Source of the DNA: Rhizobiaceae bacterium
GTDB taxonomy: Bacteria; Pseudomonadota; Alphaproteobacteria; Rhizobiales; Rhizobiaceae
Length of the DNA: 64,000 nucleotides
Assembly: GCA_019635755.1 (NCBI GenBank)
Contig: JAHBYW010000002.1
Location: 558,001-622,000 of the forward strand
Direction: 5' to 3'
The first letter of the stretch is position 1; every line of letters begins with the position of its first letter. The position numbers and the translations under genes were made by a program. Positions 1-11,817 of this stretch are shown here, one piece after another. The notes beneath the pieces were generated by a model. That model was not told the DNA's origin. It saw only the letters and a program-made list of their open reading frames with translations, and searched no databases.

Positions 1-1
1 G

Positions 2-532
2 CTCAGGAAGCTGACGGCCTCCATCTCGCGCTCCAACACGATGGTCATCTTCATCAACCAGATCCGCATGAAGATCGGCGTCATGTACGGCTCGCCCGAG
101 ACGACGACGGGCGGCAACGCGCTGAAGTTCTACGCCTCGGTCCGCCTCGACATCCGCCGCATCGGCGCGGTCAAGGACCGCGACGAGGTGGTGGGCAACC
201 AGACCCGCGTGAAGGTCGTGAAGAACAAGCTGGCGCCGCCCTTCAAGCAGGTCGAGTTCGACATCATGTATGGCGAGGGCGTGTCGAAGACCGGCGAACT
301 GATCGATCTCGGCGTCAAGGCCGGCATCGTCGAGAAGTCGGGCGCCTGGTTCTCCTACAATTCGCAGCGCCTCGGCCAGGGCCGCGAGAACGCCAAGCAG
401 TTTTTGCGCGACAATCCGGAGATGGCGGCGGAGGTCGAGACGGCGCTGCGCCAGAACGCCGGGCTGATCGCCGAGAAGTTTTTGGAGAATGGCGGTCCGG
501 GTGGAGATTTCGACGACGCCGCGGGCATGTAG
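2..532 (+). CDS. recA: RecA recombinase, C-terminal part (5' end outside window)
   Basis: This is the last 176 residues of RecA, the ATP-dependent strand-exchange protein that forms filaments on single-stranded DNA and triggers LexA self-cleavage. The open frame runs in from the left edge. It contains the DNA-binding loop L2 region ([20 protein letters not shown]) followed by the conserved [12 protein letters not shown] strand and the C-terminal domain ending in an acidic, glycine-rich tail. Walker A and B motifs lie outside the window. A strong hairpin terminator follows 27 bases after the stop, so recA seems to be transcribed separately from alaS. Identification is secure from sequence; the LexA operator cannot be seen because the promoter is missing. 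Confidence 0.98.
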   Translation, partial: LRKLTASISRSNTMVIFINQIRMKIGVMYGSPETTTGGNALKFYASVRLDIRRIGAVKDRDEVVGNQTRVKVVKNKLAPPFKQVEFDIMYGEGVSKTGELIDLGVKAGIVEKSGAWFSYNSQRLGQGRENAKQFLRDNPEMAAEVETALRQNAGLIAEKFLENGGPGGDFDDAAGM

Positions 533-558
533 CGCGTAGCGAGGCGTTTCGTCATCGG

Positions 559-596
559 CCGCCGGTGTCCCGCCCGACACCGGCGGTTTCGTTTTT
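559..596 (+). terminator. Rho-independent terminator of recA
   Basis: A perfect 11-base stem (559-569 with 576-586, 6-base loop) is followed by TTTCGTTTTT. It lies 27 bases after the recA stop codon and points the same way. Confidence 0.85.
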
Positions 597-802
597 GGCG
601 TGTGTCCGACGGAGCGACGGCCGGAGGCGGCACGCGCGGCGATCCGCAGCGCCGGGGCGTGGCCGGCAATGGCCGGGCGGCATTGTGCGGCCGCGGTGCC
701 GGCGACTGGCGCAAGCGGGCTTTCTGGACAGGCGAAAACCCTGCCGCTACAAGGCCTCGGGTTCCGCCAGCCGGCGGACACAGCATGTGCGAAGGCAATG
801 GA

Positions 803-3469
<2,667 letters not shown>

Positions 3470-3561
3470 TGCGCGCGGCCGTGGCGCTGCGACGTCTCGC
3501 GGCCGGCGTGGAGCAGGTCTGCTTGGCTCCGGGGCGCCCACAGGCTCCATCCCGCCTATGC

Positions 3562-3960
3562 ATGGCAAGGCCGCCGCACGCGATAGCGCTCCGCACGCTT
3601 GCTGGAATGGTGCTGGCGGCGTTCGCACTCGCCATGGCTACCGGCCCGGCGAGCGCCGACGACATCGACGACAGCGTGGCCAGCCTGAAGAAGGACGCGC
3701 CCTACGCGACGGCGCGGCTGCCGCTGTTCGCGGCCGGCTGGGTGCCGGCGCCGGAGGACAGGGAGAGCGGGCCGGAGGCGCGCTGCTCGTTCCGCACCGA
3801 CATCTGCCTCGCCTATCCCGAGGCCGAGGCCTGCTCGGGCACCGGCATGGGCTATTGCGCCTTCCGCTTCGAGAAGGACGGCGCGGCGCTCTGGATCACC
3901 ACGGTGGGCGAGCCCGTGACCGACCTGACCGTTTACGACTGGCGGCTGGAGCGCCCGTAA
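3562..3960 (+). CDS. Small exported protein of unknown function
   Basis: Not recognised. The 132-residue product begins with a plausible Sec signal peptide (hydrophobic LAGMVLAAFALAMATGPASA, cleavage after ASA) and the mature part is about 98 residues with four cysteines (CSF, CLAYP, ACSG, YCAF) that could form two disulfides in the periplasm. The frame is open from an ATG at 3469 that overlaps the alaS stop, but the 31 extra residues are unlike a signal peptide, so 3562 is preferred; an even later start at 3607 is possible. Position directly after alaS in the same direction suggests read-through transcription. No function can be assigned. Confidence 0.7.
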   Translation: MARPPHAIALRTLAGMVLAAFALAMATGPASADDIDDSVASLKKDAPYATARLPLFAAGWVPAPEDRESGPEARCSFRTDICLAYPEAEACSGTGMGYCAFRFEKDGAALWITTVGEPVTDLTVYDWRLERP

Positions 3961-4055
3961 GGCGCCGGCATCGCGCGGCTCGCGGCGCGAGTGCGTCGGT
4001 CCTGGCGCATGGTCCGGTCGCTATACCGGTCTCTGTGCCGAAAGGCAGGTGCGGG

Positions 4056-4415
4056 TCAGTCGTCCCAGCTCTCCATCTGGCCCACGGCTTCGCCGGTGGC
4101 GTTGAGCACGAGCCGGCCTTCCTGCCAGATGAACTGGTCCAGCGGCACGACGACGTCGCGGTCGGCGAAACCCTCCTTGCCGTCGAAATCCACGGCAAGC
4201 GCGGTCGCCGCCGCGCGGTCGATGCCCAGAACCTCTTCGACGTCGCCGATCACCCCGCCGGTCGCGGAGTAGACGTCCCAGTCGTCCACGGTGTCGGCAG
4301 GCTGGCCGAAGGGTTGCACGATCGTCGTGCCGTCCACCTCGACGAGGGTGGTCTGCGCGGTGGCTGCGCTCATGGCGCCAAGCAGCGAAAGGAAAGCGAT
4401 GGTCGTTCGCATCAT
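4056..4415 (-). CDS. Exported PRC-barrel-like protein
   Basis: A 119-residue product with a signal peptide (MMRTTIAFLSLLGAMSAATAQ) followed by a domain resembling PRC-barrel proteins common in rhizobia: a short strand, then DDWDVYSATGGVIGDVEEVLG and a terminal VVPLDQFIWQEGRLVLN segment. PRC barrels are small beta-barrel adaptor folds; the exported versions have no settled role. The start at 4415 is favoured over the longer frame (4451) because it gives a clean signal peptide and has GGAGA seven bases upstream. It stands alone, with 133 bases separating it from the upstream GST gene on the same strand. Confidence 0.75.
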   Translation of the reverse strand: MMRTTIAFLSLLGAMSAATAQTTLVEVDGTTIVQPFGQPADTVDDWDVYSATGGVIGDVEEVLGIDRAAATALAVDFDGKEGFADRDVVVPLDQFIWQEGRLVLNATGEAVGQMESWDD

Positions 4416-4548
4416 GTCGATGGTCTCCAGTTCCGGACTGTGTCGATCCATAACGGGGAATACGCCTCGCCGTTCTCACTCCCGGATCGCAAACGCGTGA
4501 TGAGGCAGGAAGCGCCGGAGGCCACGGTACGGCCGACCGGGCGACCAA

Positions 4549-5187
4549 TCAGGACGTCGGCTCGGTCGCGATGAAGCTCGGCCGCGCCTGCATCCGCGTC
4601 CACCAGTCGGCGAGCGCGGGATGGCCCCCGAGGAGGCCGGCCGCGGCCGGGGCCTTCGTGAAGTAGGCGAAGACCGGCGCGAGATGGATGTCGGCCAGCG
4701 TCAGATCGTCGCCGAGCAGCCAGTCGCCCGGCCGCTTCAGCCGCGCGAGTTCCGCCAGGCAGGTCCGCGCGACGGGGAGCGCAGCGGCGACGCGAGCCGC
4801 GTCGGTCGGCCTGCCATCCTTCGGCTTCGAGACCGTCTCGACATAGATGTCCCAGACCAGCGTGCGGTAGGCGTAGGAATCGACGATGCCGACGATCTGG
4901 TTCATCGCTGCGCGCTCGCGCGGCGATGCCGGCTGCAACGCCGGTCCGTCGAAGCCCTCGTCGACATAGCGTGTGATGGCCGCCGTCTCGTAGAGCCGGA
5001 ACCCGTCGTGCTCGAAGGCCGGGATCTTCCCGAACGGGTTGAGCGCCGCGTAGGCGCCGGCCGCTTCGCCTTCGGCGAAGATGTCGACCGGCACCAGATC
5101 ATAGGCGACGCCCTTCTCGGCCAGCGCCATGCGGACGATGCGGACGTAGACGCTGTAGTCGGCCCCGTGGACGACGGGACGCGCCAT
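4549..5187 (-). CDS. Glutathione S-transferase family protein
   Basis: A 212-residue cytoplasmic GST. The N-terminal thioredoxin-like domain shows SVYVRIVRMALAEKG, the conserved cis-Pro region (NPFGKIPAFEHDG) and LYETAAITRYVDE, which binds the gamma-glutamyl part of glutathione. The all-helical C-terminal domain carries the conserved N-capping/hydrophobic-staple segment (LTLADIHLAPVFAYF). Substrate unknown. It starts three bases after the icd stop codon on the same strand, so the two form an operon. The recA-alaS-GST-icd neighbourhood is a familiar rhizobial arrangement. Confidence 0.92.
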   Translation of the reverse strand: MARPVVHGADYSVYVRIVRMALAEKGVAYDLVPVDIFAEGEAAGAYAALNPFGKIPAFEHDGFRLYETAAITRYVDEGFDGPALQPASPRERAAMNQIVGIVDSYAYRTLVWDIYVETVSKPKDGRPTDAARVAAALPVARTCLAELARLKRPGDWLLGDDLTLADIHLAPVFAYFTKAPAAAGLLGGHPALADWWTRMQARPSFIATEPTS

Positions 5188-5190
5188 GCC

Positions 5191-6402
5191 TCAGCCCATC
5201 GCCGCCTTGAGGTTCTCGTCGATCCTGTCGAGGAAGCCGGTGGTGGAGAGCCACGGCTGGTCCGGGCCGATGAGCAGCGCCAGGTCCTTGGTCATGGCGC
5301 CCGATTCGACGGTCTGGATGCAGACCTTCTCCAGCGTCTCGGCGAAGCGGGCGAGGTCGGCGTTGCCGTCCAGCTTGGCGCGGTGCGCCAGGCCGCGCGT
5401 CCAGGCGAAGATCGAGGCGATCGAGTTGGTCGAGGTCTCCTCGCCCTTCTGGTGCTGGCGGTAGTGGCGGGTGACCGTGCCGTGCGCGGCTTCGGCCTCG
5501 ACGGTCTTGCCGTCCGGCGTGGCGAGCACCGAGGTCATCAGGCCGAGCGAGCCAAAACCCTGCGCGACGATGTCGGACTGCACGTCGCCGTCGTAGTTCT
5601 TGCAGGCCCAGACGTAGCCGCCGGACCACTTCAGCGAGGCGGCGACCATGTCGTCGATCAGCCGGTGCTCGTACCAGAGCTTCTTCGCCTTGAACTGGTC
5701 GGCGAACTCCTTGTCGTAGATCTCCTGGAAGATGTCCTTGAAGCGCCCGTCATAGGCTTTCAGGATCGTGTTCTTGGTCGAGAGATAGCAGGGCACGTTG
5801 CGCGCCAGCGCGTAGTTGAACGAGGCGTAGGCGAAGTCGCGGATCGATTCGTCGAGGTTGTACATCGCCATGGCGACGCCGGAGCCCGGCGCGTCGAACA
5901 CCTCGTGCTCGATGACCTTGCCGTCCTCGCCGGTGAACTTGATGGTGAGCTTGCCCTTGCCGGGGAAGCGGAAATCGGTGGCGCGGTACTGGTCGCCATA
6001 GGCGTGGCGGCCGACGATGATCGGCTTGGTCCAGCCGGGCACGAGGCGCGGCACGTTCTTCATGATGATCGGCTCGCGGAAGATGACGCCGCCGAGGATG
6101 TTGCGGATCGTGCCGTTGGGCGACTTCCACATCTTCTTCAGCTTGAATTCCTCGACGCGCGCCTCGTCGGGCGTGATCGTCGCGCATTTCACGCCGACGC
6201 CGTGCTTCCTGATGGCGTTCGCCGCGTCGATGGTGACCTGGTCGTTGGTGGCGTCGCGGTGCTCGATGCCGAGGTCGTAATATTCGAGGTCGATGTCGAG
6301 ATAGGGGTGGATCAGCTTGTCCTTGATCAGCTGCCAGATGATGCGGGTCATCTCGTCGCCGTCGATCTCGACAACCGGATTCTGCACCTTGATCTTCGTC
6401 AT
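5191..6402 (-). CDS. icd: NADP-dependent isocitrate dehydrogenase
   Basis: Oxidative decarboxylation of isocitrate to 2-oxoglutarate in the TCA cycle, making NADPH. The start at 6402 ([20 protein letters not shown]) gives 403 residues, the size of the homodimeric eukaryote-like NADP-IDH found in alphaproteobacteria and not of the E. coli type. Substrate-binding SPNGTIRN (94-101), the [14 protein letters not shown] region (131-144) and the metal-binding aspartate region ([10 protein letters not shown]) are all intact. The frame is open further upstream, but that part is not conserved and runs into the promoter. First gene of an icd-GST operon. Confidence 0.97.
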   Translation of the reverse strand: MTKIKVQNPVVEIDGDEMTRIIWQLIKDKLIHPYLDIDLEYYDLGIEHRDATNDQVTIDAANAIRKHGVGVKCATITPDEARVEEFKLKKMWKSPNGTIRNILGGVIFREPIIMKNVPRLVPGWTKPIIVGRHAYGDQYRATDFRFPGKGKLTIKFTGEDGKVIEHEVFDAPGSGVAMAMYNLDESIRDFAYASFNYALARNVPCYLSTKNTILKAYDGRFKDIFQEIYDKEFADQFKAKKLWYEHRLIDDMVAASLKWSGGYVWACKNYDGDVQSDIVAQGFGSLGLMTSVLATPDGKTVEAEAAHGTVTRHYRQHQKGEETSTNSIASIFAWTRGLAHRAKLDGNADLARFAETLEKVCIQTVESGAMTKDLALLIGPDQPWLSTTGFLDRIDENLKAAMG

Positions 6403-6468
6403 CGAACATGCCTCGCTGGGAACGGGCGACGCGGGGGTCGCGAAAGGGGGGGCCGGAGGGCCGGCGCC

Positions 6469-6497
6469 CCTATAGCAAAGCAGTTTTCGGTGCGCAA
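6469..6497 (-). promoter_or_regulatory. Probable housekeeping promoter of icd
   Basis: On the minus strand a TTGCGC -35 (6497-6492) is separated by exactly 17 bases from a TATAGG -10 (6474-6469), giving a leader of about 60 bases before the icd start. Called from consensus and spacing only. Confidence 0.5.
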
Positions 6498-6556
6498 ACG
6501 CGCGCGGCGCATGGCCGCGCAAGACGGCGGACCGGGCTGCCGGCCGGAGACGGAAA

Positions 6557-7441
6557 ATGCGGTTCGACCTCCACCAGCTGGGCGAGATCAGCCTGCACGC
6601 GGCGTCGGCCGGCGATCCCGCCCATCCGCTGATCCTGCTGCTGCACGGCTTCCCGGAATACTGGGCCGCGTGGGAGCCGGTGATGCTGGACCTCGCCCGC
6701 GACTTCCACGTCGTGGCGCCCGACCAGCGCGGCTACAATCTTTCCTTCAAGCCGCGCGGCGTCGAGGCCTACAAGGTCGGGCGGCTGGTGGCGGACATCG
6801 CCGCGCTGGCCGACCGGCTGTCGCCCGGGCGGCCGTTCGCGCTCGCCGGACACGACTGGGGTGCGTCGGTGGCGTATGGCTTCGCCTTCCTGAAGCCGGA
6901 GCGGCTGACGCATCTGATCATCGCCAACGGCGTCCACCCGGTCTGCTTCCAGCGCGCGATCCTGGACGACCCGGCCCAGCGCGCGGCCAGCCAGTACATC
7001 AACAAGCTGAGGTCGCCCGGCCAGGAACAGCGCATGGCCGAGAACGAGTTCGCGCGCACCTTCCGCATGATTTCCGGCTTCTCGCCCGCGCCGTGGATGA
7101 CGAAGGCGGTGCAGGCGCGCTACCTCGACGCGTGGTCGCGGCCGGGCGCGATGGAGGCGATGCTCAACTGGTACCGCGCCTCGCCGATCGTGGTGCCTGA
7201 GCCGGCGGCCGCGATCGCGCATGCGCCGGTGCTGGACGTCGACCCGGCGCGGGTCGCCGTGACCGTGCCGCACCTGCTGATCTGGGGCGACGACGACGAG
7301 GCGCTCAGGCCCTCCTGCATCGACGGGCTCGAGCGCCACGCGCCGGACCTGACGGTGAAGCACATCGCCGGCACCGGCCACTGGATCCTGCACGAGAGGC
7401 CGGCGGAGGTCGCGGCAATGATCCGCGAATTCACGCGCTAG
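6557..7441 (+). CDS. Alpha/beta hydrolase, epoxide hydrolase-like
   Basis: A 294-residue alpha/beta-fold hydrolase of the soluble epoxide hydrolase/haloalkane dehalogenase branch. The oxyanion motif HGFP is at 30-33, the [13 protein letters not shown] loop follows, the nucleophile is Asp100 in GHDWG (not serine), and the catalytic His275 lies in [16 protein letters not shown] supplies the probable acid. An Asp nucleophile implies an ester intermediate, as in epoxide hydrolases. Lid tyrosines were not confirmed, so the actual substrate is open. It diverges from icd with 154 bases between them. Its TAG stop shares its last base with a palindromic repeat. Confidence 0.88.
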   Translation: MRFDLHQLGEISLHAASAGDPAHPLILLLHGFPEYWAAWEPVMLDLARDFHVVAPDQRGYNLSFKPRGVEAYKVGRLVADIAALADRLSPGRPFALAGHDWGASVAYGFAFLKPERLTHLIIANGVHPVCFQRAILDDPAQRAASQYINKLRSPGQEQRMAENEFARTFRMISGFSPAPWMTKAVQARYLDAWSRPGAMEAMLNWYRASPIVVPEPAAAIAHAPVLDVDPARVAVTVPHLLIWGDDDEALRPSCIDGLERHAPDLTVKHIAGTGHWILHERPAEVAAMIREFTR

Positions 7442-7541
7442 AGCAGTTCTGCTTTTCCGAGAATCGCCGAACTGCTCCATCTGTTAGTTTTGACGCCATT
7501 CCTGACGCGAAGCCGCATCGCACCTTTGCTGGAATTGCCCT
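7441..7541. repeat. Rhizobial palindromic intergenic element
   Basis: Starts with GAGCAGTTC (7441-7449) and its exact inverse GAACTGCTC (7469-7477), then continues with a segment containing TTTTGACGCCATTCCTGACG and TTTGCTGGAATTGCC, which I recognise as the layout of a dispersed rhizobial repeat. It fills the space between two convergent genes exactly and contributes bases to both stop codons. Confidence 0.7.
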
Positions 7542-7917
7542 AAGCCCGCCTCTTCGCGGGCTTCGCCTTCTTTTCCTTGGGCGGCATCGGACCGACGACG
7601 GCGAGGCTGGTCGAGATCCAGTCCTTCAGGGTGGCGTCGTCCAGCACGGCGGCGTCGACGTTGACATAACCCTTCATCTCGCGCCCGCCCATCAGCATGG
7701 CGCCGGCGCCCGGCCGCAGCTGCGCGGCGCCGTAGCCGTCGGCACCGACACGCGCCAGCAGGTCGCCGTTCTTCATCACCGCGACCAGCATGTTGCCGTG
7801 CAGCGTGAAGCAGTGCCCGCCCATCATGCGGATCTCCGACACGCCGGCCATGCCGCCGATCTCGGCCCGCAGGCGGTCGGTGAGGTCTGCGGCGGGCGAG
7901 GGGGCGAGCGAGGGCAT
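7540..7917 (-). CDS. TfoX/Sxy N-terminal domain protein
   Basis: A 125-residue protein with the TfoX N-terminal domain: RAEIGGMAGVSEIRMMGGHC, then GNMLVAVMKNGDLLARVG and GREMKGYVNVDAA. TfoX/Sxy is a competence regulator in gammaproteobacteria, but the short stand-alone alphaproteobacterial versions have no shown role. The C-terminus is a lysine- and proline-rich tail (KEKKAKPAKRRA). It is divergent from the RNA methyltransferase gene and convergent with the hydrolase; its TAG stop lies in the repeat element. The family assignment is good, the function unknown. Confidence 0.85.
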   Translation of the reverse strand: MPSLAPSPAADLTDRLRAEIGGMAGVSEIRMMGGHCFTLHGNMLVAVMKNGDLLARVGADGYGAAQLRPGAGAMLMGGREMKGYVNVDAAVLDDATLKDWISTSLAVVGPMPPKEKKAKPAKRRA

Positions 7918-7994
7918 GGGGCGGCTCCACTTCTCAGGCAGGGCCGAATATGGCAGTCAGGCCACCGCCCAGCAACGAGACGCGCCGCGCCGCC

Positions 7995-9059
7995 ATGGCC
8001 GCTCCTGACATTTCCGGACCTGTTTCGGAGCCGGCCCCCGAACGCGGGCCCGGGCCTGCGATCGTTCTCGTGGAGCCGCAGCTCGGGGAGAACATCGGCA
8101 TGGTCGCGCGCGCCATGGCCAATTTCGGGCTGACGGAGCTGAGGCTCGTCAATCCGCGCGACGGCTGGCCGAGCGACAAGGCGCGCGCGGCCGCCAGCAA
8201 GGCCGATCACGTGATCGATGCGACGACGGTGTTCGCCACGCTGGAGGAGGCGGTTGCGGACCTCGCTTTCGTCTACGCCACAACGGCGCGCGAGCGGGAC
8301 GGCTTCAAGCAGGTGCGGAGCCCGGTCGAGGCGGCGCGGACGCTGCGTGCGCGGGCCGTCGCCGCACAGAAGACCGGCATCCTGTTCGGCCGCGAGCGCT
8401 TCGGCCTGTTCAACGAGGAGATCGCGCGGGCCGACGAGATCGTGACGTTCCCCGTCAACCCGGAATTCGCCTCGCTCAACATCGCGCAGGCGGTGCTGCT
8501 GATGGCGTATGAGTGGATGAAATCGGGACTGGCGGAGGAGACGCAGACGAATTTCGCCGGCCCCGACATCGTGCCCGCGGAGCGCCGCCACCTGATCAGC
8601 TTCCTCGACCATCTGGAATCGGCGCTGGACGCGCGCGGCTATTTCCGGCCTGCCGAAAAGAAGCCGAAGATGGTCGACAATGTCCGCGCCGTGCTGACCC
8701 GCCCCGGCTTCACCGAGGCCGAAATCAAGGTGCTGCGCGGCGTGCTCTCCTCGCTCGACTTTTTTTCGCCGAAGGAGCCGCGCGGCAGCGGCTATCCGCA
8801 GCGCAAGGCCGAGGCGGACGGCGGGGGAAGGGGCGCGGAGGTGCGTCCTTCGAGGCTCGCCGACGACCCTGTCGTCGGGCTCGCACCTCAGGATGAGGAC
8901 CGTGGGGTGCCGGCTCGCGCTCCGGTTGGGGACGGCGGGGTACCACCTTCTGCTGGCAAAGGGGGCCGATCGGCCCCCAAGCGCCCTCATGGTGAGGTGC
9001 GAGCGAAGCGAGCCGCGAACCACAAGGGCGGAAAAAAGGGCAGCACGTCGGATGACTGA
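7995..9059 (+). CDS. TrmJ-type tRNA/rRNA 2'-O-methyltransferase with repeat-derived tail
   Basis: SPOUT-class methyltransferase of the TrmJ/TrmH family, which methylates ribose 2'-OH (Cm/Um32 of tRNA in E. coli TrmJ). Conserved pieces: [46 protein letters not shown] and the C-terminal knot [22 protein letters not shown]. The family core ends near residue 265 ([12 protein letters not shown]). From about residue 284 to 346 the frame runs through a palindromic intergenic repeat, giving a low-complexity Arg/Gly/Pro tail, and stops at a TGA that overlaps the murI start by eight bases. The start at 7995 (MAAPDISG) is chosen; 7950 is also possible. The tail is probably dispensable. Confidence 0.9.
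   Translation: MAAPDISGPVSEPAPERGPGPAIVLVEPQLGENIGMVARAMANFGLTELRLVNPRDGWPSDKARAAASKADHVIDATTVFATLEEAVADLAFVYATTARERDGFKQVRSPVEAARTLRARAVAAQKTGILFGRERFGLFNEEIARADEIVTFPVNPEFASLNIAQAVLLMAYEWMKSGLAEETQTNFAGPDIVPAERRHLISFLDHLESALDARGYFRPAEKKPKMVDNVRAVLTRPGFTEAEIKVLRGVLSSLDFFSPKEPRGSGYPQRKAEADGGGRGAEVRPSRLADDPVVGLAPQDEDRGVPARAPVGDGGVPPSAGKGGRSAPKRPHGEVRAKRAANHKGGKKGSTSDD
8846..9031. repeat. Palindromic repeat inside the 3' end of the trmJ-like gene
   Basis: The left arm contains TCCTTCGAGGCTCGC and GCTCGCACCTCAGGATGAGG. The right arm contains CCTCATGGTGAGGTGCGAGC and GAAGCGAGCC, the inverse of the left. A perfect 18-base palindrome (8961-8978) lies between. A half copy of the same element occurs at 25467-25506. 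Confidence 0.75.
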
Positions 9060-9897
9060 CCGCCCGATCCTGATGTTCGATTCCGGCGTGGGTGGCCTGA
9101 CCGTGCTGCGCGAGGCGCGCGTGCTGATGCCCGACCGGCGTTTCGTCTACGTCGCCGACGACGCGGCCTTCCCGTATGGCGCGTGGGAGGAGGTGGCGCT
9201 GCGCGCGCATATCCTCGACCTGTTCGGCGGGCTGCTCGACCGCTTCCGCCCGGCGATCTCGGTGATCGCCTGCAATACCGCCTCGACGCTGGTGATCGAC
9301 GCGCTGCGGGCCCGGTTCCCCGGCCATCCCTTCGTCGGGACCGTGCCGGCGATCAAGCCGGCGGCGGAACGCACGCAATCGGGCCTCGTCTCGGTGCTGG
9401 CGACGCCCGGCACCGTCAAGCGGCAGTACACCCGCGATCTCATCTCGCAATGGGCGAGCAAGGTGCATGTGCGCCTGGTCGGCAGCACGCAGCTCGCCGG
9501 GCTGGCGGAGACCTACATGCGCGACGGTTTCGTCGACGAGGAAGCGGTGCGCGCCGAAATCGCGCCCTGCTTCGTCGAGCAGGACGGACGGCGAACCGAC
9601 ATCGTCGTGCTGGCCTGCACGCACTATCCGTTCCTGGTGAACCGCATGCGCAAGACCGCGCCATGGCCGGTCGACTGGCTCGACCCGGCCGAGGCGATCG
9701 CCCGGCGGGCGGCGGCGCTGCTGGCCGAAGTCGAGCCGGCGCCGGGGGGACGTGCGGGGAGCGGGGGGCCGGCGGATGGGCGGTCGGGGCATGGCGACAT
9801 CGCCGTCTTCACCTCCGGCCGGGACGACGCCGCCAACCGGCGGCTGATGCAGGGGTTCGGGCTGGCCGTCGACACCGGGGAACCGGCTGCCGGCTGA
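9052..9897 (+). CDS. murI: Glutamate racemase
   Basis: Interconverts L- and D-glutamate to supply D-Glu for peptidoglycan. The 281-residue protein shows the family hallmarks: [10 protein letters not shown] with Asp10, the first catalytic cysteine Cys74 in ACNTAST, and the second, Cys189, in ACTHYPFL. The C-terminal 45 residues hold a Gly-rich stretch and look poorly conserved but do not affect the core. The ATG (9052) overlaps the TGA of the upstream methyltransferase frame, so translation may be coupled; this overlap exists only because the upstream frame reads through a repeat. Confidence 0.95.
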   Translation: MTDRPILMFDSGVGGLTVLREARVLMPDRRFVYVADDAAFPYGAWEEVALRAHILDLFGGLLDRFRPAISVIACNTASTLVIDALRARFPGHPFVGTVPAIKPAAERTQSGLVSVLATPGTVKRQYTRDLISQWASKVHVRLVGSTQLAGLAETYMRDGFVDEEAVRAEIAPCFVEQDGRRTDIVVLACTHYPFLVNRMRKTAPWPVDWLDPAEAIARRAAALLAEVEPAPGGRAGSGGPADGRSGHGDIAVFTSGRDDAANRRLMQGFGLAVDTGEPAAG

Positions 9898-9933
9898 AAC
9901 GGTTCTTCTGCAGGCCAGAACGGGAGCAAACCG

Positions 9934-10125
9934 ATGCCTGCCAAGTCCAAAGCCCAGCAGAAAGCGGCCGGGGCGGCGCTGTCCGCCAAGCGCGGCGATG
10001 CCAAGAAGTCCGACCTCAAGGGCGCATCGCGCGAGATGTACGACTCCATGAGCGAGAAGCAGCTCGAGGATTTCGCCGAGACCAAGCACAAGGGCAAGCC
10101 CGAGCACGTGCGCAAGACGGACTGA
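9934..10125 (+). CDS. DUF3008 family small basic protein
   Basis: A 63-residue lysine-rich protein (MPAKSKAQQKAAGAALSAKR at the start, then SREMYDSMSEKQLEDFAETK) matching DUF3008, a family of small cytoplasmic proteins common in alphaproteobacteria, often seen in stress conditions but without a proven role. GGGAG lies eight bases before the ATG. It follows murI in the same direction after 36 bases. Confidence 0.85.
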   Translation: MPAKSKAQQKAAGAALSAKRGDAKKSDLKGASREMYDSMSEKQLEDFAETKHKGKPEHVRKTD

Positions 10126-10148
10126 GGCCGGCAGATGCCTGGGTCCTC

Positions 10149-10187
10149 GATCATGATGCCGAAAAATGCGCTGTGGTTTTCGGGATC
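10149..10187. repeat. Short palindromic repeat (GATCATGATGCCGAAAA type)
   Basis: CCGAAAA at 10159-10165 pairs with TTTTCGG at 10177-10183. The outer bases read GATCATGAT and GGGATC. A related copy in the opposite orientation lies at 57880-57918, so this is a dispersed element. It may also act as a transcription stop between the convergent genes. Confidence 0.65.
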
Positions 10188-10225
10188 AGGCGACGCAAGG
10201 TGAGTCCATTCTGCGGCAAGCGCTC

Positions 10226-10441
10226 TTAGGCGAGGTCGGCTTCGCCCGAGGCGTCCGTGCGCGGCTCAGATGCTTCACGAGAGGCACCGACGAGGCGGCG
10301 CACGCTCCTTGCCAGCAGGCTGAACGCGCGCCTGATCGCCTCCTGCCTGTCGGCGGACGCCATCTTCGCATAGTGGTCGATGTCGATCGAGCCATCGGCG
10401 TGGCGGCGGATCGGCTGGTCGGCGGCGCTGGGGAGGTTCAT
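10226..10441 (-). CDS. Small hypothetical protein
   Basis: Not recognised. It is a 71-residue frame with a hydrophilic sequence of coding character: the N-terminal part (MNLPSAADQPIRRHADGSID) is followed by IDHYAKMASADRQEAIRRAF, likely a helix with alternating charge. The C-terminus is acidic. It has its own ATG, starts 152 bases from the divergent winged-helix/hydrolase gene, and converges on DUF3008 across the palindromic repeat. No partner or role can be proposed. Confidence 0.55.
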   Translation of the reverse strand: MNLPSAADQPIRRHADGSIDIDHYAKMASADRQEAIRRAFSLLARSVRRLVGASREASEPRTDASGEADLA

Positions 10442-10593
10442 GGCTCGTCTCCTTGTCGGGATGGCCGATTTTCACAGGGCCGAGGCTGCCGCGCTTGAGC
10501 GCTTCCTTGTCTTTGCCTTACGGTTGCCTTGTCTTTGCCGGCGGGGCCTGCGCGGCGTGTTCAGCCACCGGGCCGCGCGTGCTAGAGCAGGCG

Positions 10594-11817
10594 ATGCGGT
10601 ACCGCTTTGGAGAGTGCACGCTGGTTCCAGGGACGCGCGAGCTGCTGCTCGGTGGAGCGGCGCGCGCGGTCGAGCCGCAGGTGTTCGACCTCGTCCATTT
10701 CCTCCTGCGCGAGCGCGACCGCGTCGTCTCCGTCGAGGATCTGATCAGGGCGATCTGGGGCGGCCGAATCGTGTCGGATTCGGCCGTCGCCGCGCGCATC
10801 AGCGCGGCGCGGACGGCGATCGGCGACGACGGGTCGCGGCAGGCGCTGATCAAGACGGTGCGGGGGAGGGGGTTCCGTTTCGTCGGCGCGGTCAGGGTCG
10901 AGGATATGGGCGCGGACACGGGCGCGGGCGGCGACGCGCCGACGGAGCCCGACGGCGGCATCGCGCGGCAGCGGGTCGCGTTCTGCCGCTCTGCGGACGG
11001 CACGCGGATCGCCTATGCGACGAGCGGCGCGGGCTATCCGCTGGTCAAGGCCGGGCACTGGCTGACGCATCTGGAGCACGACGCGGCCAGTCCCGTGTGG
11101 CGGCCGTTCTTCGACGGGCTCAGCCGCAGCTTCGCGCTCGTCCGCTACGACCAGCGCGGCAACGGCCTGTCCGACTGGGAGGTGGCGGATTTCGCGTTCG
11201 AGCGCTTCGTCGAGGATCTGGAGGCGGTGGTGGACGCCGCGGGGCTGCGGCGCTTCGCGCTGCTGGGCTCCTCGCAGGGCGTGCCGATCGCCATCGCCTA
11301 TGCGGTGCGCCATCCCGAGCGGGTCAGCCATCTCGTCCTCCAGGGCGGATTCGAGAGGGGCCGGCTGGTGCGCGGGTCGGCCAGCGAGCGTGAGCAGGGC
11401 GAGGCCATCCTGACCCTAATGCGCCACGGCTGGGGCAAGCGCGGCAGCCCGTTCCTCAACGCGTTCTCCGCGATGTTCATTCCGGGCGGGACGCGCGAGC
11501 AGATCGACTCGCTGGTCGACCTGCAGCGCCTGACGACCTCGCCGGAGAACGCGGTGAAGCTCCGCGCGGCGGTCGACCGGTTCGACGTCAGCGATCTTGC
11601 CGGGACCATTCGCACGCCGACGCTGGTGCTGCATGCGCGCGACGACGGGGTGCAGCCGCTGGACGAGGGACGGCGGCTGGCCGCGGCGATCCCCGGCGCC
11701 GAGTTCGTGCTGCTGGAGAGCGCCAACCACGTGATCCTCGCCGAGGAGAAGGCCTGGCCCGTGCTGTTCGGCGAAATCCGGCGCTTCGTGCGCGGGGCCG
11801 GCGCCGGCCCGACATGA
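10594..11817 (+). CDS. Winged-helix DNA-binding domain fused to alpha/beta hydrolase
   Basis: A 407-residue two-domain protein. Residues 1-100 form an OmpR/CadC-type winged helix (FGECTLVPGTRELLL, EPQVFDLVHFLL, IWGGRIVSDSAVAARISAAR, IKTVRGRGFRFVG). After a Gly/Pro linker (105-125), residues 130-400 form an alpha/beta hydrolase with nucleophile Ser227 (GSSQG, 225-229), acid Asp350 or 351 (ARDDGVQ) and His379 (SANHV), so it looks catalytically intact. No receiver or membrane segment is seen. It may be a regulator that senses or hydrolyses an ester or lactone ligand; this is inference. The start at 10594 begins the wHTH exactly. Its stop overlaps the next gene by four bases (ATGA). Confidence 0.85.
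   Translation: MRYRFGECTLVPGTRELLLGGAARAVEPQVFDLVHFLLRERDRVVSVEDLIRAIWGGRIVSDSAVAARISAARTAIGDDGSRQALIKTVRGRGFRFVGAVRVEDMGADTGAGGDAPTEPDGGIARQRVAFCRSADGTRIAYATSGAGYPLVKAGHWLTHLEHDAASPVWRPFFDGLSRSFALVRYDQRGNGLSDWEVADFAFERFVEDLEAVVDAAGLRRFALLGSSQGVPIAIAYAVRHPERVSHLVLQGGFERGRLVRGSASEREQGEAILTLMRHGWGKRGSPFLNAFSAMFIPGGTREQIDSLVDLQRLTTSPENAVKLRAAVDRFDVSDLAGTIRTPTLVLHARDDGVQPLDEGRRLAAAIPGAEFVLLESANHVILAEEKAWPVLFGEIRRFVRGAGAGPT

Noticed and set aside
4621-7200. 859-codon open frame on the plus strand
   Set aside because: It lies antisense to the GST gene and icd and also overlaps the hydrolase. Its sequence is Arg/Gly/Asp-rich without a domain; long empty frames opposite real genes are normal at this GC content.
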